From contig OU862928.1 of the NCBI GenBank assembly GCA_917880885.1, positions 36,444,962 through 36,508,961 on the forward strand: a stretch of 64,000 nt of DNA, written 5' to 3'. The notes beneath the pieces were generated by a model, which did no database searches, was not told where the DNA came from, and was given only the letters and a program-made list of their open reading frames with translations. The stretch's first letter is position 1, and the number at the start of each line of letters is the position of its first letter. The stretch is from Limnephilus marmoratus (taxonomy: Eukaryota; Arthropoda; Insecta; Trichoptera; Limnephilidae). The position numbers were made by a program, and so were the translations under genes. Shown here in pieces: positions 21,755 through 32,893 of this stretch.

Positions 21755-22250
21755 AATCATCACGCCGTTTCCCCGCAGGGGTAGGCAGAGAGGACAGACC
21801 GCCAAACATCCCGGTCTTGGCACACATTCCTTGCCTCGTTTACATTCATACAACGTCATTCTCTTCAATTATTCTGACTCTTGACATGGCCCGACTCAAG
21901 TATCTGATTCACTTGGTCGTGCCATGTCTTTCTTGGGCGTCCTCGACTTCTTCTACCATTCACATTTGCGTCATATATTCTTCTTACACTCCTTTCCTCG
22001 TTCATTCGCTCTACATGCCCAAACCATCGGAGCGTTCCTTTCTTGATCTTACTCATTACGCTTACATCAGCCTTGCATTCTTTGCGGATTTCCACATTTC
22101 TCACACGATCATACATGGTTTTACCACACATACGCCTCAGGGATCTCATTTCTACAGCGTTCAGTCTACTTTCATCCTTCCTCTGCCAGTTCCATGCCTC
22201 ACTGCCATACATCAGGGTAGGTACCAGTACTCCATTATGGACGGCTAGTT
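21755..22250 (-). pseudogene. RTE-like LINE 3' coding fragment
   Basis: The 115-residue frame (21865-22212) reads MYGSEAWNWQRKDESRLNAV, LRRMCGKTMYDRVRN, TLRWFGHVERMNEERSVRRI and RRSRGRPRKTWHDQV. This is the typical post-RT tail of RTE/Proto2-like LINEs: the YG(S/C)E.W start, LRWFGHV, then RGRPRK.W. It is interrupted and 5'-truncated. The 3' end with CCCGCAGGGGTAGGCAGAGA is shared with 10630-10852 and 28520-28915. Confidence 0.85.
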
Positions 22251-22384
22251 CCGCGTCTTTGGACAGTTTTTATTTTTTTTTTAAATTTCTCTATTCATCG
22301 ATTTGAATGGTAATATCATTTGTGGATTTTTCGATCACCATGCTAGGCTCGTGGTGGTCGAAAAATGTTACTGTGTCTTCCTCT

Positions 22385-22712
22385 CAATTAGGTGCTTGTA
22401 GGATACGCTAGATACAATCACCCAGCACTTGCCACCTCGTGGACTTTCACCAAACTGTCCCATTGTCTTGTCTATATTTTGTCAAACTAACATTGTATCT
22501 GTATTTCCCGCTAAGCACTTGCATACTGCTTACTAACAACGTATGCAGGGATATTAGAGGTCTAGTTTCGCTATCAAATGTAGAGTCGTTTTTACCAAAA
22601 AATGTAGAGTTCTTGCAAGAGCCTTGAAGGGGTAACCATCTGTTACCTATACCAGCCTAGCGATTCCGTATTTTTTGTGAGATCGTTATTGGGTAAGTGG
22701 TGGGTCCTCCAA
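22385..22712 (-). repeat. Dispersed repeat R, copy 2
   Basis: This matches the reverse complement of 9985-10290, including CAAGAGCCTTGAAGGGGTAA and CCCGCTAAGCACTTGCATAC. It has no coding capacity that I recognise. Confidence 0.75.
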
Positions 22713-22727
22713 CGTTAGGCTCATGTC

Positions 22728-23195
22728 ATGGGGTTCGATATTGATAATATTGTTGGATTCTCTAACGATTGTGTTTATAATATTGTTGGATTCACTAAAG
22801 ATTGTATTGATAATAGTGTTGAAGTATTGATAATATTGTTGGATTTACTAACGATTGTGTTGATAATATTGTTGGATTCACTAACGATTGTATTGATAAT
22901 AGTGTCGAAGTCACCAACGATTGTATTGATAATATTACTAGATTCACTAAAGATAGTATTGATTATATTATTGGATTCACTAACAATTGTATTGATAATA
23001 TTGTTGGATTCACTACCGATTGTCTTGATAAAATATTATTGGATTATCTAACGAATGTTTTGATAACATTGTTGGATTGACTAACGATTGTATTGATAGT
23101 ATTGTTGGATTCACTAACCCTTGTATTGATATATTGTGGGATTCAATAACGATTGTATTGATAATATTGTTGGATTTAATAACGAACAGTAGCAG
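22728..23195. repeat. Minisatellite, unit about 36 bp
   Basis: The phrase ATTGATAATATTGTTGGATT CACTAACGATTGT recurs about a dozen times with spacing near 36 bp and a few shortened units. A 107-residue open frame through it is simply translated repeat. Confidence 0.85.
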
Positions 23196-23707
23196 AAAAC
23201 GTGGCGGTGTTTAGTGGCATTTAATCAGGGGCTTGCTGTCTTCGCGCACTTGGGGGTGTCCCTACTGTCTGCACTGCAGGGACACCTACCCTTGAGTATT
23301 ACCTTATACCCTAGGTGTCGTGTGGGGTGGCTACTGTAGTTGGTAGTGTAGTGACTACCCCATTAGTTTACCTATGCTTTTGCTAAAGGTGAGGAAATGC
23401 TAATGAGGTAGATTGTGTTGGATAAGCAATAAAAATAAGGAATTAAACCTGCTGTTATCACCAAACAAAATATAGAGATGACTTAGCGTAAGGCCTCACA
23501 TAAGTATGCACAAGTTAGAACCTAAAATCGTCTATCTGGCTAGCTTGGTTATGGTGATTTTTTCTGCTGTACTTTATGAAAGTAGTTCTTTTAACCTGAA
23601 TTTAAAAAAAAAACGTTTCTAATGGGGGGCCCGCCCGCCCCCCCCCCCCCCCTTGTCTCATGTGAGGAGGACTGTGAATATATTATTATCTCTCTATATA
23701 CCTGCAA

Positions 23708-24262
23708 TGCATAACCGCCGCCTCGGGAACCATTTATTGGATAAATAACGCCTCTGCCACACGTCACCCCAAATGGATCGCTACATTTGGTGACTTAGCA
23801 GGGGTGCCCTGGTTCATACAACAAAGTACCTACAAGAGATTTTTTTTTGGAAAATTGCGAAAAATACTTATTACATTATACGCATACGGCTTAACTTAGG
23901 AATAGTACCTACCTATCTAAAAATGATTTATTTTCTTTCTTTTTATACATAACTGAATTGTCCGAAGAGTCTGCCCACCAACTGCTTGGCAGGCCGGATC
24001 AGGAGAGACTGATTGAGGGATATCTTTTGACCTCTCCAGCAGGACTCTCTCGGAACATCGCCTTGCACCGCAGTCGGAGGGTTGGCTTATTAAATACGTT
24101 CGTTACTGCTGGACACAATTACCCCCCTACTTTTTTCCTTCCCAGATCTTCCTCTCCTTTCTTTTTCTGAAAAGACCCTCCACACAGCATTCCCAAATAT
24201 GACATACGGCCTAGGGGGAATTTTTTCCATAGGGTTTTCTGTGTGGAGCTGATGTAAAAAAT
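23708..24262 (+). repeat. SINE-A copy with internal insertion
   Basis: The head side (CCGCCTCGGGAACCATTTAT ... GGTGACTTAGCAGGGGTGCC) is followed at about 23835-23950 by AT-rich sequence absent from the other copies. The body then resumes (CAGGAGAGACTGATTGAGGG, TTGCACCGCAGTCGGAGGG) and ends in the hairpin tail (ACCCTCCACACAGCATTCCC ... TTTTCTGTGTGGAGCTGATG). Confidence 0.75.
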
Positions 24263-24277
24263 ATGTAAATTAATATT

Positions 24278-24997
24278 ATCTTATATATAAAAATCTCGGG
24301 TCACGGTGGTAGTGGTCACACTCCTCCAAAACGGCTTGACCGAATTTTATGAATTTTTTAATGTATATTTGGAAGGTATGAGAATAGGTTTTAAAGTATA
24401 TTTCATACCGCTATGTGATTAGGATGTCCCTATCCAGAAAAAAAAACTGTTTTTTTGACATTTTTTTTGTATTTTTTTTTATTTCGCATTAAAAATACCT
24501 ATAACCCCAAATTTTAACCCTCCTACCCCCACCTTTTGTATGAACAAATTTAACCGTCTTTCGTATTTCAAACAGAACGAAATTATTTATGCAATTGAAT
24601 GACAGATGACGCTACGTCCGCCTCATTGAACTTTCATCCACACATGCGCAAGACATTCACATTCAAGACATCAAATTGAAGCGTGGCGTTAAATTGATAT
24701 TTCTTTCTGCATCATGTTCTCACATGAGCAAACCATCGAGCTTACTTGTGTTGGCTAAAGACGGACTGACAAAAAATATCGAACACTCCATTGATCTTTG
24801 AAATTCATATTGATTTTCTTTATTTCACTATCTTACTTTAGTTGGTGTTTTTGTTTTTATCGGCGGTCATCGTCTACAGCGCTCCTTTCCTCTTTCTGTC
24901 GTAGATCCCATCTCCACACACTTACAATACATTCGTTATTTTTTATTTAACAACCAAAATATTTGTTTGGCAGAACAACGTTTGTCGGGTCAGCTAG
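24278..24997 (+). mobile_element. Helitron-like non-autonomous element
   Basis: It begins TCTTATATATAAAAATCTCG directly after an A and ends GTCGGGTCAGCTAG directly before a T, meeting the Helitron rule of 5' TC, 3' CTRR, inserted between A and T. Its first about 130 bp (GGTCACGGTGGTAGTGGTCA, AACGGCTTGACCGAATTTTA) match the inverted copy ending at 32893. There is no Rep/helicase frame. I did not find a strong 3' hairpin, which weakens the call. Confidence 0.55.
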
Positions 24998-25599
24998 TTA
25001 ATTTATAAAATACATTAATTTAAAAAAAAAACTATAAATTTCAGATGGAAATCGATTTAAGATGTGCAAATTGATGCCCAAAAAATCAGATGAATTAGGT
25101 TCATAATAGTCAAGATATTTCCAAATTAATTGATGATCTCTTTCCGCCGCGAACCCTTCAACACAGCCTTCCCCTTTGCATTTCCCTATCACTATATAAT
25201 ATTCTTCAGTGACAAACTCCCCCTACAATTGTTCCACGGCCCCCGGGGCTGAAGTACTACCCCAGGAGGTTTCGCATTACACAAGGAAAAATAATAATAA
25301 ACACTACACAACAATGTGGGAGGGGGGTTCTCTGCCTCTATGACACCCCAACTCATAGAACTACCTATATTATACACTACAGACAAGTACACTCAGTGTT
25401 CTAACTAGATTAACTGCTCTTTTACAAAGAAATCGGTGAATTGGTTCAACTGATCTTTCTGTTTAGAAAAATGACGTAGGGTTGGAATAAAATAAAAAGA
25501 TGACTGATTCGATTATTTCCACTCATAATATGAATGATTCGATTATTTCTACCTTGTAATAATAGTGATTCGATTATTTTTACGGCACTAGAAAAAGAA

Positions 25600-25663
25600 G
25601 AACTAATTTACACAAAACCTTGACAAATTATATATCTAAACCTTCCTCATGAATCACTCTATC
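25600..25663 (+). repeat. Insect repeat, left part, split by hAT element
   Basis: TTGACAAATTATATATCTAA ... ATGAATCACTCTATC continues after the hAT insertion at 28134 (TCTTGGTGAAAACCGCAAG). The uninterrupted homologue is at 11775-11930. Confidence 0.7.
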
Positions 25664-26217
25664 CAGGCCCGGACTGGGACCATTTGGGGCCCTCCGCTAA
25701 AACCTGTAAAGGGGCCCTCTAACGTGGGGTGGGGAGGGGCCTCTAGAAAACGGGGGGTCCGGGGGCCTCCCCCGGATAATTTTTGAAAACTAGGTGCTTG
25801 AAAACAATGAAAAAGCGTTTCTACGCTATATTGGCACCTATAAAGAAGAAGAAATTCAGATAGGTTTTTATACGAATATTATGATTTTCGACTTTTGTTG
25901 ACTTTATTATTTATTGAAATAAGAAATTCACAGAACTTTTAGGATACCACAACACTGCTAAACACATGCTGTAGAACTGCCAATAATTATAACAGAGATC
26001 AAAATAAAGGGCAGGATTTTATTCACAACAAAGCATTAATGAATTATGTCAAAATTATTTGTATAGTAAAAATAATGACAAACGGATTTAAGGGATTAGA
26101 AAAATAATACTAACATTAAAAAAAAAATCCTGTGTGTTTAACAGTTTACAATGTTGTATACTTGAATAGAAGGGGCTTAACTTAACTAAAATGATTCGAC
26201 ATTTTGCTTTCCTAGCC

Positions 26218-26759
26218 CTAAAGTAACAGTTTCTTTATAAGCAACTCACTTGTTAAAGCTACTTCATCTATTATTTTATTTTTGTCCAAATTATAAAATA
26301 AGTCCCTCTCAACATTAATAAAAAGCAGACTGGACATAAGGTCTTGGCCTAAGGACGACCGAAGTCGATTTTTGACGATTTTAAGTTTAGAAAAAACTCG
26401 TTCACTTGTGACTTGGGTACAAGGTATGGAAAGAACAAATTTATATTCAATATGCAGGTTGGTAAACAGTCCAGATTGAGTAAGTTCAAACAGAACAGAA
26501 AAAGCACATGTCAAACACTGGAAACATTGTCTATTTTCAGAGCAGTAAATGTCAGCATTTGTTTCCGCTGCCGTTGGGTCCAAATCGTCTTCTTCGTCAC
26601 TGCATCTCTGTCTCCGTAATTCTCAGTGGACTCTGCCGCTATGAAGTGGCTGTATTGTTGTGCAAACCGTCGCAGCTCTATCAACAGCCGACTTCTTTCA
26701 ATTTTACACAGTTTAGAAACAATGTGCACAGCTTCTGTGGGAAATGTTTGGATTTTCAA
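26218..26759 (-). pseudogene. hAT transposase C-terminal fragments
   Basis: The frame 26218-26583 contains the hAT dimerisation domain: SIPCTQVTSERVFSKLKIVK, NRLRSSLGQDLMSSLLFIN. The classic (T/S)SERxFS and LMxxLLFI(N) motifs are clear. 26511-26759 is a second frame of the same coding region, shifted (ERSRLLIELRRFAQQYSHFI). Coding similarity resumes beyond the nested element, on the minus strand near 27890-28010, with a YKIVYFDILDCA-like segment before an ERRF-type motif. The protein would cut and paste the element; here it is interrupted by frameshifts, stops and an insertion. Confidence 0.85.
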
Positions 26760-26779
26760 GAAACTTTTTGGAGTCCAAC

Positions 26780-27850
26780 CAGGACCGGATTAACCATGTC
26801 GGGGCCCCTAGGCAACGCACGTCTCGGGTCGGTTTTCTCGCAAACAATATTTCTGAAGTTTGTGAACATCATAACTATTATAATTCAAAATCTTGACTTG
26901 ACCGATGCGATGAGTTTTTTTTACCATTTTATAATAACAAATTCACCGAAATTTTTTAGCGAAAATCGCGTTTTTCACTTCAAAATGCTGCCAAAAATAA
27001 ATAATAAAATCGAAAAAAAACTCCCTCTGACTACCTAGGAAAACATATTACGTTACTTGGTGCATGCAAATCGAATGTATAGTTTTTTTGTAATATGTTG
27101 TCAACCAGGTTGAAAAACGTGTTAAAAAACTTTCGAGAAAAACGCTTTCAAAGTTTTGTTGAGGATAATTCAACATACAAACTGTTTAAAACGGTTTCAT
27201 ATAAAATGCTGTATCTCCATCAATTTTACCAATTTCCTAAAATATTGAGAGCATTATTAACAAAGCATCTTTCAGAAAATGAAATAAAAATAATTTTTTT
27301 GCAGTGTCCTTAAAGCCTTTTTTAGGATTTGACCAAGGGAACATGATGGCGTTTAGAGGCCCCCCAGAGTCAGAGGCCCGTTTGAACTGAATAAAAAACT
27401 TGTAAAATTACATCATCTTCACTAAGGGGGGAAGCTTGTTCAACATTTATATTTTAAACATATAATTAGAAATAAAACAAAACAAATGCCAATATAAACC
27501 CCGCATGGCACCTTCAATCACTTCAGATACTAAGTAATGTTGCAACAAAAAGAAGGAAAGAAAAGTAAAATACAACTATGATTATATATTTGTTTTAATT
27601 ATAGATTTTTTATTTATTGTTTGTGCATGATACGAACATTAGTTATTTATTGGGTTATAAGCTAATTATTATTATAATTTGTTGTTTTCTTTAATGCGTG
27701 TACCTAATGTTATTAACCTGTAAATTTTTCGAATAAAAAAATGAAAACTGACTTTTTCCGAAACTTCGTTGCTCACCAATTGAAGCAAGTCCTCGGGACG
27801 CGGGGACCCTAGACAGTTGCCTACTCTGCCTTAGGGATAATCCGGTACTG
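26780..27850. mobile_element. hAT element 2, nested in hAT 1
   Basis: The ends are CAGGACCGGATTAACC and the complement of GGATAATCCGGTACTG. The subterminal CCTAGGCAAC and GTTGCCTAC also pair. The flanking octamers are AGTCCAAC (26772-26779) and GGTCCAAC (27851-27858), 7 of 8 identical. The 1.07-kb interior is AT-rich with no transposase, so this is a non-autonomous element that split the older hAT 1 transposase gene. Confidence 0.82.
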
Positions 27851-28133
27851 GGTCCAACCAAGAGCAATCCTGTAAAAACGTCTTTGTTTGCTCAAAATCT
27901 TTCTTCAATACTCATCCTCGCACAGTCTAAAATATCAAAATATACAATTTTGTAATGTTGAACTGTTGAAATAGAGTCAGTTTCATCTTTTGATTTTTCA
28001 CCGGGCATTATAACTACTAACAAGACAATTTTTTTTTTGTACGTTTTATGGGGCCCCTTCGGGGCCCCCTCGCGGCGGGGGCCCTCCGCGATCGCGGACC
28101 TGCGGACCTGGCCAGTCCGGGCCTGACTCTATC

Positions 28134-28260
28134 TCTTGGTGAAAACCGCAAGAAAATCCGTTGCATAGTTTAAAAGATCTAAGTGTACAGACAACAGGAG
28201 CGACTTTATCTAATTGGATAGAAAGGGGACGGGCCGAGAGATGAAAATAATAAATAGATA
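28134..28260 (+). repeat. Insect repeat, right part, split by hAT element
   Basis: Continuation of 25600-25663 (TCTTGGTGAAAACCGCAAG ... GTACAGACAACAGG), collinear with 11835-11930. Confidence 0.65.
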
Positions 28261-28519
28261 GATACTAATAGGATCCCGAGGGAGACATGAGTGTAACCGA
28301 AAAGAGAAGATAATATTAAATTTAATTGGCAATAAACACCTTTTTAGCCAATTACTTTTTTTAATTTGGTGTAAGACCTTTATTACCTACAAAAATATTA
28401 ATCCTTTTTCAAAATAAATTACCTACAACTAGGTACTTGAAGAAAGAATTTTTTTATTTAAATAAATGAAGACAATATTAGCGAAACTCAATCGAAAATC
28501 TGGAAACAGAACTAGGTAG

Positions 28520-28915
28520 GTAACTAACCATCACGCCCTTTCCCGCAGGGGTAGGCAGAGAGGACGGACCGCCAAACATCCCGGTCTTGGCACACATTCC
28601 TTGCCTCGTTTACATTCATACAACGTCTCAAACATTCTCTTCTATTATTCTGACTCTTGACATGGCCCGACTCAAGTATCTGATTCACTTGGTCGTGCCA
28701 TGACTTTCTTGGGCGTCCTCGACTTCTTCTACCATTCACATTTGCGTCATATATTCTCCTTACACTCCTTTCCTCGTTCATTCACTCTACATACCCAAAC
28801 CATCGGAGCGTTCCTTTCTTGATCTTACTCATTACACTTACATCAGCCTTGCATTCTTTGCGGATCTCCACATTTCTCACACGATCATACATGGTTTTAC
28901 CACACAAGCCTGGAA
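28520..28915 (-). pseudogene. RTE-like LINE 3' coding fragment
   Basis: The minus frame at 28524-28781 starts MNEERSVRRIYDANVNGRRS and continues RGRPRKSWHDQV, ECLRRCMNVNEARNVCQDR and DVWRSVLSAYPCGKG. It is the same tail as at 21755-22250 and extends nearer the 3' end. Upstream coding continues to about 28915 across a stop. Confidence 0.82.
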
Positions 28916-28934
28916 ACATCTGGAAACAGAAAAA

Positions 28935-29030
28935 TATATTTGCACCTCTGGGACTCTAACCCAGGACCTTTCGCTTTCCTGGCAAATGCGCTGACCACTG
29001 CGCCAAGGTGTCGATATCCGATTCGGTCAT
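28935..29030 (-). repeat. tRNA-derived SINE
   Basis: The minus strand reads ACCTTGGCGCAGTGGTCAGC (box A TGGCGCAGTGG) and GGTCCTGGGTTAGAGTCCC (box B GGTTAGAGTCC), spaced as in a tRNA gene. It then runs into ATATTTTTCTGTTTCCAG. A TTTTTCTG tail also follows the tRNA-like units at 40157 and 56866. It has no sound acceptor stem, so it is a SINE rather than a tRNA gene. Confidence 0.65.
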
Positions 29031-29288
29031 TTTTAACTGTAGGTAGGTATCATAGGTACTTCGACTAAGAACCACCCACATTATCTTTATTATCAAGTAT
29101 TTCAACGTCTAAAAATATATATAGGTAGATTGAGTTTTCTCATTCTGTCTGGAGTTTATTTGACTTTTCCATTTGATGTTATAATCAATAATTATTTCAA
29201 GATATTTTTTCTTTAGGTACTACCTACTAATGTACATGTAAACATATTTCAAAGCAAAGTTTCAATTCTGATCAACAGTGGTCTGTCA

Positions 29289-30145
29289 CAAGGGCGTAGC
29301 TAGGATTTTGTTAAGGGGGGGCAGGTGTAGACAAACCAAAAATGTATGTAAGGTAAATGCTGCCCTACCCGGAGGGGGGGGGGGGGGGTGGCTAGAGAAT
29401 GTCAGAAATAGGCTATTTTCGTCTATAAAAAGACCGTCAGGCACAAAGCTACGAAAATATAAATAACACCGTATTCAATATAACGCAGTGTGGAAAAGGA
29501 CCTCTATAATATGTTACTTGTAGTGCAAGGTTGTGCCAAAGGAAATAAATATTGCTTTTTTTGTTGTGGGAAAGAAAATGTTCGCCTCCTTAAACATTTC
29601 AGTAAAATGTAGTTTTTCGAGATCTTTTCTGATCATACTCTTGTTCTGCCATTTTATACCATAGTTTGGCTTCTTGATTAAAATTAAGTAAATCGTAGTA
29701 TAGGCAAAAACTTTGTGCTTTTTCTTTAAAATCAATTAACGACATATTCAAAATTATACAGGGATGTAGCGAAATTGATCCGAAAGCAGGCAAATTTTGG
29801 TCACCAAAATGCTGCTCCAATACAGATATTAGGGAATCTAAATAAGGAATGATAATAATTGATCGCTTCCAAAAATTGGCAATAGGTTCCAATATGCCTG
29901 AGAACTTGGCTATCAGTTGAACTCATATAATGAAAACTGATTTAATAACAGCGCAATGTAACTGATAGGCATGTTTTCTTGATGTTTCATTAATCATGAT
30001 CAACTAAAAAGGTAATAATAAAAATTAAATTGATTCTCACAAACAATAGGCTACCGACGTAAACTTTACGGTTTGTGAGCATTCCTGCACCTTCTAGGGG
30101 GGGGCAGCTGCCCCCCCCCCCTGCCCGTACCTCGCTACGCCCTTG
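29289..30145 (-). mobile_element. hAT transposon 3, internally deleted
   Basis: The ends are CAAGGGCGTAGCTAGG and, inverted, CCTCGCTACGCCCTTG. GTCTGTCA lies exactly on both sides (29281-29288, 30146-30153), an 8-bp duplication. Subterminal G runs on the left and C runs on the right extend the inverted repeat. It retains a minus-strand transposase fragment. At 857 bp it is much shorter than an autonomous hAT. Confidence 0.9.
29514..29892 (-). pseudogene. hAT transposase fragment
   Basis: The frame 29599-29892 reads FWKRSIIIIPYLDSLISVLE, QHFGDQNLPAFGSISLHP. This matches the catalytic-domain region of THAP0/52-kDa-repressor-type hAT transposases (IPYLDSLI..L..RF.....AF). A shifted frame at 29514-29735 continues it (FKEANIFFPTTKKAIFISFG, cf. 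the FPNI..LL.IL.TLP stretch). The dimerisation domain is missing. Confidence 0.75.
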
Positions 30146-30256
30146 GTCTGTCACCAGGGCGATACTGAGAGTACTGCTCTGGAACGTGTCGCAAATACAC
30201 TAGGTAGGTATAGAAACTTATTTTAAATTAATAAATTGTGTACAAAAATAAATTAA

Positions 30257-30365
30257 TCAAATAAAATGTTCTTTCGCACTCCGGGATTTGAGATTTGAAC
30301 CCGTGACCTCCAGATTCTTAGCTAAAAATCGTAACCGCTCAACCACTAAGGCCGTCAGATATAAA
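30257..30365 (-). repeat. tRNA-derived SINE head
   Basis: The minus strand reads GACGGCCTTAGTGGTTGAGC (box A-like) and GGAGGTCACGGGTTCAAATC (box B). It is followed by AACATTTTATTTGATTAATT, as in the remnant at 10505-10605. Confidence 0.6.
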
Positions 30366-31255
30366 AAAAATCTAATTTGGCTTGTGTATCGGTTCTGCAT
30401 AACTCTGGTTAATTTTCTTCGTTCTTTAAATTTAAGTATCATTTATCAAAATTGGAACTGATGGAAAATCCTAATTATAAGTTAGGTAATATTTTTAACA
30501 GAAAATTATTTTAGTTTATTTTCCAAATTGGAACTGATTTATCCATAGTTCATATTTTCCAGTGATTTTTTTAAATACAAATAGGTATATTATATTTTGT
30601 ATGTGTCTTTTATTTCGATCATTCCAAGTTCAAATGTATCACTAACAAAATACAATTAAGAAAATATATTTTCTAAATTTCTATCAACTCCGTCTATAAG
30701 CTGAACAATCCAATTAATTTATACCCATCTTCTCCGACCAATCAAAAGCGTCCTTGACTCCGCCCATCGGGCATGCCGACCAATCAAACAGCGCGGGGAG
30801 TGGCCAAATAAAGTGGAATAAAAGAAGAAGAAACAGAAATAGAAAAGTCAGGGGTGGAGAATTCGATTATTTTTATTGGAATTTTTTTCAGTTTTTTTTT
30901 TAAAGGAGAATTGGATGGTGTATTTAATAAGAATTTCAACTTTTTTATTAGGTTTCAGTTAGATATCAAATCAATTTACACCTTAATCCCACAGATCTCG
31001 GTCACATTCTATAAGGTCATAATATTTCCGCGATTAAATTGAAATAAATGGAATATTTCTAAACGTATCCGGAAACTAAAATGTGATGAAAAAAGCTATC
31101 AAATTTTATAATTATAAATAAACATTTAATTTTTCAAATAAATTTTTTTTTTGCAAAAATAATAGTCGAAAAAATGGCCAAACTAAGTTTTTTCCACCTA
31201 AAGTTACAGATACGAAAAAAACGAGTGTGCTTTAGACCACACGACTGAAGTAAAA
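30366..31255. other. AT-rich non-coding
   Basis: No gene or repeat boundary recognised. 30755-30800 (TCCGCCCATCGGGCATGCCG) is a small GC-rich island. Confidence 0.5.
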
Positions 31256-31259
31256 CTAC

Positions 31260-31330
31260 AAGACAAACCTCGCCCATTGAACCCAGGTATCCCTGCTAAG
31301 TTACCAAACGTAGCGAACGGGGTGACCTAT
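31260..31330 (-). repeat. SINE-A internal fragment
   Basis: The minus strand TTCGCTACGTTTGGTAACTT AGCAGGGAT matches CGCTACGTTTGGTGACTTAG in the copies at 12160 and 23785. Only about 70 bp remain. Confidence 0.6.
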
Positions 31331-31455
31331 GACCTAGGGGTGACATATGACATTGGGGTGAAATATGACCATAGGGTGACCTGCGATCTTGGGGTGACCT
31401 ACGACCTTGGGTGAGACCTACGACCTTGGGGTGATTAACGATCTTGGGGTGACCA
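31319..31455. repeat. Minisatellite GGGGTGACCTAYGACCTT
   Basis: About seven units of 17-19 bp with the core GGGGTGACCTACGACCTT, directly abutting the SINE-A fragment whose edge (GGGGTGACC) seeds the unit. Confidence 0.8.
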
Positions 31456-31717
31456 TCCTTATCCTTATAACTTATAACTCCCCAAGTCAAGCTTGTGTAA
31501 AGGCCCGGCCGTTCGTCTAGCATTCGATCACCGTTCGCATCGATTACCGTTCGCATGACATTTTTCGTAACAATCGCCACTTTTCGTAACGCATTCACCA
31601 GCTTACTCTCCAAGTCAAGCGTGCGTAAAGAAGTTTTACTTAAAAAAAACACATATTTTATTAGATAAAAGTATTATAAACGTTAATGTCACCTCACTTT
31701 TTTGTCTTTTCATATGA

Positions 31718-32107
31718 AAATCTGTATAAATAAAAATGAATCGCCGAAATGTATGTACGCGCAAAACTTCCGAACGACTGCACCAAATTGGATATTTCTT
31801 TTTTTATGTGTTCGTTATTGTCAGGACAAGGTTTGTATAAAACTACTGGTGAGCTCTGGCATTAAAAAATTTGTATAAAAAAATGCAATAAGTTGCACGG
31901 CTGTTTAAAAACTGAATGTAACGGGACTGAATGTATGGATTGCGGGAGGGGGGAGGGGAACTCGGGTAGGGGGTTCGTGGAAGGGGGGGAATTTAGGAGG
32001 GGAAGGGGACGCGGAGAGGAAGGGGAACGGGACGAATGGGAAAGGACACGCAGGGAGAAACAATTTCTTTATTAAATGGCATAGCAACGCATGCCGGGAC
32101 CAGCTAG
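31718..32107 (+). mobile_element. Helitron-like element with G-rich tract
   Basis: It starts TCTGTATAAATAAAAATGAA after an A and ends GCCGGGACCAGCTAG before a T. 31935-32045 is a G/A-rich tract. It is followed by ACGCAGGGAGAAACAATTTC, a phrase also found twice in the inverted element at 32400-32893. Open frames across the tract on both strands are low-complexity artefacts. Confidence 0.55.
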
Positions 32108-32399
32108 TAATTAATAAAAAGTTCTCAAAATTCCAATTTTTTTTTCAAATTGCGATTCAAAACTTTGATTTCATAAAGGCATAAAGGTGTAGGTACATTT
32201 TACTTTTTGGGTGGTTATTTTTTAGATTTGATTATAAATGTGGGGTTTTGCCTTTCCAACACCGTTTGGAATATATTTCTCACTCTGATAATAAGCGATT
32301 TATATGATACATATGTGAGCTGGGACAAATATGGTCTCCTGCCATTCAACGTGTTAAGGAGTACTTTTGCGCCCTAATGGAGTTATTTTTATTTATAAC

Positions 32400-32893
32400 T
32401 AACTGATCCGGCGAACTTCGTACCGCCTCAGAATCAAAAACTGTTGTCAACTTATTAGCTGAATTGATCTAAATTGTTTCTCCCTGCGTATACCATACCT
32501 TGATCTAAATTGTTTCTCCCTGCGTATCCTTTCCCCTCTCGCGTTCCCTCTCCCCCTCCCCCTTCCCCCCCCCCCCCCCCTCCCCCCCCTTCCCCCTCCC
32601 CCTCCCCCCCTCCCCCCTCCCCCCTCCCCCGGTTCACAGTTCAATATTATACCCCTTACAATATTGCTGCAGTTCTTTCAAAATAGGAGAATTCGTTCCA
32701 TACAAAATGTATGGGAAAATAATTTTTCTTCGGAGTGGAACACCCTTTACTTTTAGGGGGATGAAAAATAGATGTTGGTCGATTCTCAGACCTAACATAT
32801 AAGCATAAAAAATTTCATCAAAATTGGTCCAGCCGTTTCGGAGGAGTATGGCAACAAACACCGTGACACGAGAATTTTATATATTAGAAGATA
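32400..32893 (-). mobile_element. Helitron-like element with long purine tract
   Basis: On the minus strand it starts TCTTCTAATATATAAAATTC at 32893 and ends TTCGCCGGATCAGTTAG before a T at about 32400; the CTAG terminus has mutated to TTAG. The 5' part is homologous to 24278-24400 (GTGTCACGGTG, AACGGCTGGACC). 32530-32636 is an almost pure G/A tract on this strand. Two copies of ACGCAGGGAGAAACAATTT precede the 3' end. Confidence 0.6.

Larger units (their letters stand above)
25664..28125 (-). mobile_element. hAT transposon 1 with 8-bp target duplication
   Basis: The ends are CAGGCCCGGACTGG and its exact complement CCAGTCCGGGCCTG. ACTCTATC is present on both sides (25656-25663 and 28126-28133). 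It encodes a minus-strand hAT transposase, now broken, and hosts a second hAT element at 26780-27850. The subterminal regions are rich in GGGGCCC. Confidence 0.9.

Noticed and set aside
26413..27038. Plus-strand frames over the hAT region (up to 176 codons)
   Set aside because: They oppose the recognisable hAT dimerisation domain on the minus strand and run across the nested element boundary.
31893..32637. Glycine/arginine-rich frames in the purine tracts
   Set aside because: Low-complexity translation of G/A runs inside Helitron-like elements.
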